Shown here: piece by piece, positions 59,859 through 64,000 of the stretch
How the letters are laid out: each line of letters opens with the position of its first letter
Position numbering within the stretch: the first letter of the stretch is position 1
Assembly (NCBI GenBank): GCA_022828105.1
Contig: JAJEJC010000007.1
Span: 330,885-394,884 of the forward strand
Length of the DNA: 64,000 nucleotides
Direction of reading: 5' to 3'
Origin: Dehalococcoidia bacterium
GTDB lineage: Bacteria > Chloroflexota > Dehalococcoidia > Bin125
The notes under the pieces: model-generated
The model's input: only the letters and a program-made list of their open reading frames with translations
Database searches by the model: none
Told to the model about the DNA's origin: nothing
Translations under genes and position numbers: made by a program

Positions 59859-61163
59859 ATGGAAATGCAGAATGTCGTCATCGTTGACGGCGCTCGTTCC
59901 GCCTTCACGCGCGGCGGCCGCGGCGCGTTCACGGCGACCCGGATGGACACCGTCGGCGTCCAGGTGCTCCAGGAGCTCCTCAGCCGCTACCCGCAGCTTT
60001 CCCCGCACGATATCGAAGATGTCGGCATGGGCTGCGTCGGCGGCGTGGCCGAACTCGCCGGCATCGGCGCCAACCACATCGTGCGGCTCGCCGGCCTGCC
60101 CGAGTCGGTTTGCACGTTCGACTCCAACCGACAGTGCGGCTCCTCGATGGAGACCATGCACCGCGTCGCGCAGGAGATCATGGTCGGCGCGATTGACGTC
60201 GGCATCGCGCTCGGCGTCGAGCGCATGGGCCGACAGCTCGGCGGCGGCGGCGGCGCAGAGCCGAACCGGATCACCGAGTTCAACCAGGAACGCCACCAGA
60301 TGACCGAGGCGCAGCGCAACCTCGCGCCCGACCACGGCCTCGACTTCTCCGTGCCGATCCCCGACGAGATCCTCGACTCCTCGCCCGTCTGCTCGATGCT
60401 GCAGACCGCCCAGAACGTGGCCGAGATGTACGACATCTCCCGCGAGACCCTGGACGAGTTCGCGGTCGAGTCGCACCGCAAGTACGGCGAAGCGCTGGCC
60501 AACGGCTTCTACGAGGGCGAGATTGTCCCGATCGAGGTCGAGCGCCCCGTCTTCGACGAGGAAGGCAACCTGCTGCTCGACGAGCGCGGCGAACGCGCCG
60601 TCGTCTCGGTCGACGAGGGCTACCGCCCGGGCACGAACTTCGAGGGTCTCAGCGGTCTGCGCACCGTGCGCGGCACCGTCTCGCACACGCAGAGTGAGAT
60701 CCGCATTACCGCCGGCAACTCCTGCCCGACCAACGACGGCTTCACCGCCGCGCTGCTGATGAGCGAGCGCAAGGCGGACGAGCTCGGCCTCGAGCCGCTG
60801 GCTCGGATCGCCGGCTTCGGCGTCGGCGGCGTCAAGCCGCAGGTCATGGGTCTCGGCCCGATCCCGGCGACCCGCAAGGCGCTGGCCCACGCCGGCATCG
60901 ACGCCTCCGAGATCGACCGCGTTGAGTTCAACGAAGCCTTCGCCGCACAGGTCATCCCGTCGGTGAAGGAACTTGGCATCGAGATGGACAAGGTCAACGT
61001 CAACGGCGGTTCGCTGGCCATTGGTCACCCGCTCGGCGCGACCGGCACCCGACTAGTCACGACGGTCGCCCGCGAGCTCAAGCGCTCCGGCAGCCAGTAC
61101 GGTCTGGCCACCCAGTGCATCGGCGCGGGCATGGGCATCAGCACGATTATCGAGGCTGTCTAG
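59859..61163 (+). CDS. Thiolase (acetyl-CoA C-acyltransferase)
   Basis: A 434-aa thiolase. The track starts at 59685, but the ATG at 59859 has an AGAGAGAGG ribosome site and begins with the usual VVIVDGARSAF. Cys93 (NRQCGSS) is the nucleophile, with RVEFNEAFAA, GGSLAIGHPLGATGTR (His) and CIGAGMGIS (second Cys) at the C-terminus. It would cleave or form 3-ketoacyl-CoA. It may act with the MaoC, CoA-transferase and ACAD-like genes in a CoA-linked degradation. Confidence 0.93.
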   Translation: MEMQNVVIVDGARSAFTRGGRGAFTATRMDTVGVQVLQELLSRYPQLSPHDIEDVGMGCVGGVAELAGIGANHIVRLAGLPESVCTFDSNRQCGSSMETMHRVAQEIMVGAIDVGIALGVERMGRQLGGGGGAEPNRITEFNQERHQMTEAQRNLAPDHGLDFSVPIPDEILDSSPVCSMLQTAQNVAEMYDISRETLDEFAVESHRKYGEALANGFYEGEIVPIEVERPVFDEEGNLLLDERGERAVVSVDEGYRPGTNFEGLSGLRTVRGTVSHTQSEIRITAGNSCPTNDGFTAALLMSERKADELGLEPLARIAGFGVGGVKPQVMGLGPIPATRKALAHAGIDASEIDRVEFNEAFAAQVIPSVKELGIEMDKVNVNGGSLAIGHPLGATGTRLVTTVARELKRSGSQYGLATQCIGAGMGISTIIEAV

Positions 61164-61196
61164 GGCAACTGACCACCCGGACATCCTCAACCACGC

Positions 61197-61227
61197 AGAG
61201 GGCACGGGCGTACCGCCCGTGCCCTCT
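61197..61227 (+). terminator. Hairpin terminator after the thiolase gene
   Basis: A 14-bp perfect stem with a TAC loop (AGAGGGCACGGGCG-TAC-CGCCCGTGCCCTCT), followed by TGCATCTCATT. It lies 33 bp past the stop. Confidence 0.75.
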
Positions 61228-61290
61228 TGCATCTCATTGATGTACGCCTAGCCTGTGAGCAATCGAACACCATCATCGGAAGGCAATGAC

Positions 61291-62550
61291 ATGTTCCGAA
61301 ACCAATGGCGACTCGTCAGTCTGGCGCTGCTGGGAGTAATCGCGATTGTCGCAGGTGCGGTGTACGCCACGTCCGACGGTGACGCCGAAATCCGAGTGGC
61401 GACCATGCGCCACGACGACGGCCGCGTTGAGGTCGCCGTCCAGCAACGCGACGCTAGCGGCGGCTGGGGCGAACGGCAACTGCCCGTGGCGCGCTTCCTG
61501 CCGCCCGGGGTCACCGGCGAATGGCGCGTGTCATCGCCCGTCAACGTCCTGGCGGCGGCCGGTGGCATGAGCGGCGACGCAACGTCGACCGAAGCGCCCG
61601 CCGAACTCCACTGCATCGTCCATCACGGATCAGATGTCGATCAGTTCTGGCTCGCTTTCAATGGGTTCGCCCAAGGCGGCGCTGCCGGACTTGGTGTGGC
61701 CAATGTCGAGATCCACGGCGAGCCGATCGTTGCTGACCAGGCTGCGGCAATCGCAGACTGCGTCGAGCGCGGCGCGGTCAGCATCGCCTCAACGATTCCC
61801 GATCTTGATGGCCTGCAGGCCGCCCTCATTGGTGCGCGTTCGAGTGGCGCAATTCTGATTACCTTCAACTCCGGCGCCGATGTCGCGGGACTCGTCGGCT
61901 CGACCGTTCACTACGGCCTCGACGACCATGCTGCCGGACAACTCGCCGGCCGCGAGTTCAACAACGCCGGCGCGACCGGAACGATCCTCTGCGTGCTTCA
62001 CGAGCCGGTCAACATCGGCCTCGAAGACCGCTGCGTAGGACTCGACAGCACCTACAACGGCGAGGTCCAGCGTCTGCAACTTCCAGCCGATGCCCTGATC
62101 AATCCTCAAGCCACGGGGACGGCTATCGCAGGAGGAATCATGACTCATGAGGCAGCAGGTGTTGTGGTGCTCAACGGAGCCCTCGCCCCGCTTGCCACCG
62201 GGACCGTTGCCCAGATTCAAAGCGACGCGTTGGTCGGAGTCATTGGCGCGTCCATCGCGGCGCCGTTCCTGGTAGACGACGGCGCTTTGCTCTTCGCGAT
62301 CGACGACGGTAGCCAGGTCCAAGCGACCCATGTGACGCTGGCAATCAAGAACGTCGACGCGAACCCCGCAGCACGGACACTGCTGGCTCTGTCGGCCAGC
62401 CAGGCCCAGGGCACGACCTTGATGCTGATGCGGCCGCTGGTGCTGAATCAGGACTACATCAGCAACCTGCCGGCCGACTGGAGAGCGCAATCCTGCGCCC
62501 TGGTCAACCAACTCGCCCCGCAACTCGCGTCAGCGTTCTGCGGCCAGTAA
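61291..62550 (+). CDS. Periplasmic sugar-binding-type (PBP1) protein
   Basis: A 419-aa protein with an N-terminal membrane segment (MFRNQWRLVSLALLGVIAIVAGAVYATS) and two alternating alpha/beta lobes, as in type 1 periplasmic binding proteins: LITFNSGADVAGLVGSTVHYGLDDHAAGQLAGREF is the core-like part, and GVIGASIAAPFLVDDGALLFAIDDG the second lobe. No lipobox Cys is seen. The ATG at 61291, with GGAAGG upstream, is preferred over 61255. No permease or ATPase gene is adjacent, so it may act alone or with a distant transporter. Confidence 0.8.
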   Translation: MFRNQWRLVSLALLGVIAIVAGAVYATSDGDAEIRVATMRHDDGRVEVAVQQRDASGGWGERQLPVARFLPPGVTGEWRVSSPVNVLAAAGGMSGDATSTEAPAELHCIVHHGSDVDQFWLAFNGFAQGGAAGLGVANVEIHGEPIVADQAAAIADCVERGAVSIASTIPDLDGLQAALIGARSSGAILITFNSGADVAGLVGSTVHYGLDDHAAGQLAGREFNNAGATGTILCVLHEPVNIGLEDRCVGLDSTYNGEVQRLQLPADALINPQATGTAIAGGIMTHEAAGVVVLNGALAPLATGTVAQIQSDALVGVIGASIAAPFLVDDGALLFAIDDGSQVQATHVTLAIKNVDANPAARTLLALSASQAQGTTLMLMRPLVLNQDYISNLPADWRAQSCALVNQLAPQLASAFCGQ

Positions 62551-62574
62551 TCGGCCAAGGTGTCGTAGCAATCC

Positions 62575-62604
62575 AAGAGGGCGGGCCAATCGGCCCGCCC
62601 TCTT
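62575..62604 (+). terminator. Hairpin terminator after the binding-protein gene
   Basis: A 13-bp perfect stem and AATC loop (AAGAGGGCGGGCC-AATC-GGCCCGCCCTCTT), then CGGTCTCTAC. It is 24 bp after the stop and closely resembles the thiolase terminator. Confidence 0.75.
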
Positions 62605-62685
62605 CGGTCTCTACGACTACCAAGCACCGATTGGTCTTCGGTAAACGTAGACTGCAAGAGGACACTTCCAGAGGAGCAGATCACC

Positions 62686-64000
62686 ATGGTCACCGAGACA
62701 CGACCCGCGACGCCCGTTGGCGTTAGCCATCCGCTTGACCCACTGACCCCCGATGAAATCTCGGCGGCATCACAGATTGCCGCCTCGCACGAGCCACGCG
62801 ACGGCTGGCGATTCCCGCTTGTCGCTCTTGACGAGCCGTCCAAGGACATCGTGCGCGGATTCTCCGACGGCGACGCCCTCGAGCGGCGGGCGCTGGTGCT
62901 GTTGCACGACATCACGAGCGGCGATTCCGTCGAGTGCCTCGTCGACCTGGCTTCCGAATCGGTGGTCCGTTGGTCGCCGCTGGTCGGTCACCAGCCGTTC
63001 CCGCTGATGGAAGAGTTCGGCCGCGCCATCGAGGCGGTCAAGTCGGACTCGCGCTGGCTGGCGGCGATGAAGAAGCGCGGCTACTCGGACGAGCAGATCG
63101 AGTTGATCCAGGTCGACCCCTGGCCGGGCGGCAACTTCGGCACGGCCTGGGAAAACGAGCACCGCACGCTCAAGGCAATCTCGTACCTGCGCGACTCCGA
63201 GGAATCAAACGGCTACGGCCGCCCGATCGAGCACGTCATGGCCGTCGTCGATCTGGTCGCGAACGAAGTGATTGATGTCGTCGACGAGCCCGGGCCGCCG
63301 GCGCCCGACACGTCGCTCGACTACCGCTACAACGACATCGCGCCGCGCGAGGACCTGAAGACGCTCGACATCGTCCAGCCGGACGGCGTCTCCTTCACGC
63401 TCGACGGACACCTGCTCAGTTGGCAGAAGTGGCAGATGCGCGTTTCGTTGCATCCGCGCGAGGGCCTGGTCCTGCATCAGATCGCCTACAACGACGATGG
63501 CGAGCTGCGCCCGATTTGCTACCGCGCCTCGATGACCGAGATGGTCGTGCCCTACGGCGACCCCTCGCCGACGCAGTACTTCAAGAACGCATTCGACTCG
63601 GGCGAAGTCGGCGGTCTGGGCCGTCTGACCAACTCGCTTGAGCTGGGTTGCGACTGCCTGGGCGAGATCGTTTACATGGACGGCCACGTGACCAACGAGT
63701 TCGGCGGTTCGCGCACAATCAACAACGCGGTCTGCATCCACGAAGAAGACTTCGGCATCAACTGGAAGCACACCCGGGTCGAGAACGACATCCCGGTCTC
63801 CGAGGTGCGGCGCACCCGGCGGCTGGTCGTCTCGGCGATTGCGACGGTCGGCAACTACGACTACGGCTTCTATTGGATGTTCTACCCGGACGGCTCGTGG
63901 GAGCAGGAGGTCAAGGCAACCGGCATCGTGCAGACGATTGCCGCAGACCCCGACGACCCGCAGATCACGCGGCACATGATCGCTCCCGGCCTGGCCGCGC
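62686..64000 (+). CDS. Copper amine oxidase, N-terminal part (cut by window end)
   Basis: The frame is open from the ATG at 62686 (AGAGGAG upstream) to the end of the window, 438 codons. It shows N2/N3-type domains first (ATPVGVSHPLDPLTPDEI), then the catalytic domain. The catalytic base is Asp304 in YFKNAFDSGE. The quinone cofactor Tyr391 is in GNYDYGFYW, the Asn-Tyr-Asp motif that becomes topaquinone. The copper His residues lie further on, outside the window. The enzyme oxidatively deaminates primary amines to aldehydes. No signal peptide is seen. Confidence 0.92.
   Translation, partial: MVTETRPATPVGVSHPLDPLTPDEISAASQIAASHEPRDGWRFPLVALDEPSKDIVRGFSDGDALERRALVLLHDITSGDSVECLVDLASESVVRWSPLVGHQPFPLMEEFGRAIEAVKSDSRWLAAMKKRGYSDEQIELIQVDPWPGGNFGTAWENEHRTLKAISYLRDSEESNGYGRPIEHVMAVVDLVANEVIDVVDEPGPPAPDTSLDYRYNDIAPREDLKTLDIVQPDGVSFTLDGHLLSWQKWQMRVSLHPREGLVLHQIAYNDDGELRPICYRASMTEMVVPYGDPSPTQYFKNAFDSGEVGGLGRLTNSLELGCDCLGEIVYMDGHVTNEFGGSRTINNAVCIHEEDFGINWKHTRVENDIPVSEVRRTRRLVVSAIATVGNYDYGFYWMFYPDGSWEQEVKATGIVQTIAADPDDPQITRHMIAPGLAA

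Overview
This 64 kb window is a GC-rich, gene-dense bacterial chromosome segment with few gaps, many 1-14 nt gene overlaps and no intergenic stretch over 300 bp. No rRNA, CRISPR array, prophage or complete transposon is visible. The gene content suggests Chloroflexota, possibly a SAR202/Dehalococcoidia-related lineage. This is inference from the mix of F420/flavin LLM oxidoreductases, CaiB/BaiF CoA-transferases, amidohydrolase-2 proteins, PhyH and MaoC proteins, a UGSC selenoprotein and a reduced nuo cluster; no marker gene was placed phylogenetically.

Region 1 (1-10 kb) is housekeeping: rsmI (cut by the window edge), metG and tatD on plus; a DUF4268 gene; a long-chain polyprenyl synthase; an HNH endonuclease gene lying between two copies of the prenyl synthase 3' end; then a minus-strand run ybeY, dnaX, ybaB, recR, recO, fmdB. 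Region 2 (10-20 kb) is a minus-strand nuo operon read A-C-D-H-J-K-(small DUF2007-like)-L-M-N, lacking B, E, F, G and I, with a good promoter upstream of nuoA.

Region 3 (20-30 kb) holds a PHP protein, a two-gene MaoC-type dehydratase, GNAT and NUDIX genes, a HEAT-repeat protein with gpsA-plsY-der, the c-di-AMP pair cdaA-cdaR and argF. Region 4 (30-42 kb) holds comEA-comEC, tRNA-Leu(UAA), a zinc alcohol dehydrogenase, tRNA-Ser(UGA), a methyltransferase, serS, a NUDIX gene and several small enzymes.

Region 5 (42-47 kb) is the most distinctive. A minus-strand group encodes a VOC protein, RidA, an LLM oxidoreductase, a SelW/Rdx-like CxxC protein, a UGSC-family protein interrupted by an in-frame TGA with a SECIS-like hairpin just downstream (read here as selenocysteine), and a conserved 354-residue protein. 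A divergent pair of small unknown genes lies inside the group. A MoaD/ThiS-like protein with an internal GG and an Asp-box propeller follow on plus.

Region 6 (48-64 kb) looks catabolic: EamA transporter, PhyH, CMD-family protein, fused double CoA-transferase, acyl-CoA-dehydrogenase-like flavoprotein, class III aminotransferase, 14-TM MFS exporter, amidohydrolase, Uma2 nuclease, thiolase, periplasmic binding protein and a copper amine oxidase that runs off the end. A family of GC-rich palindromic repeats occurs at four places, one copy inserted in frame inside tatD.
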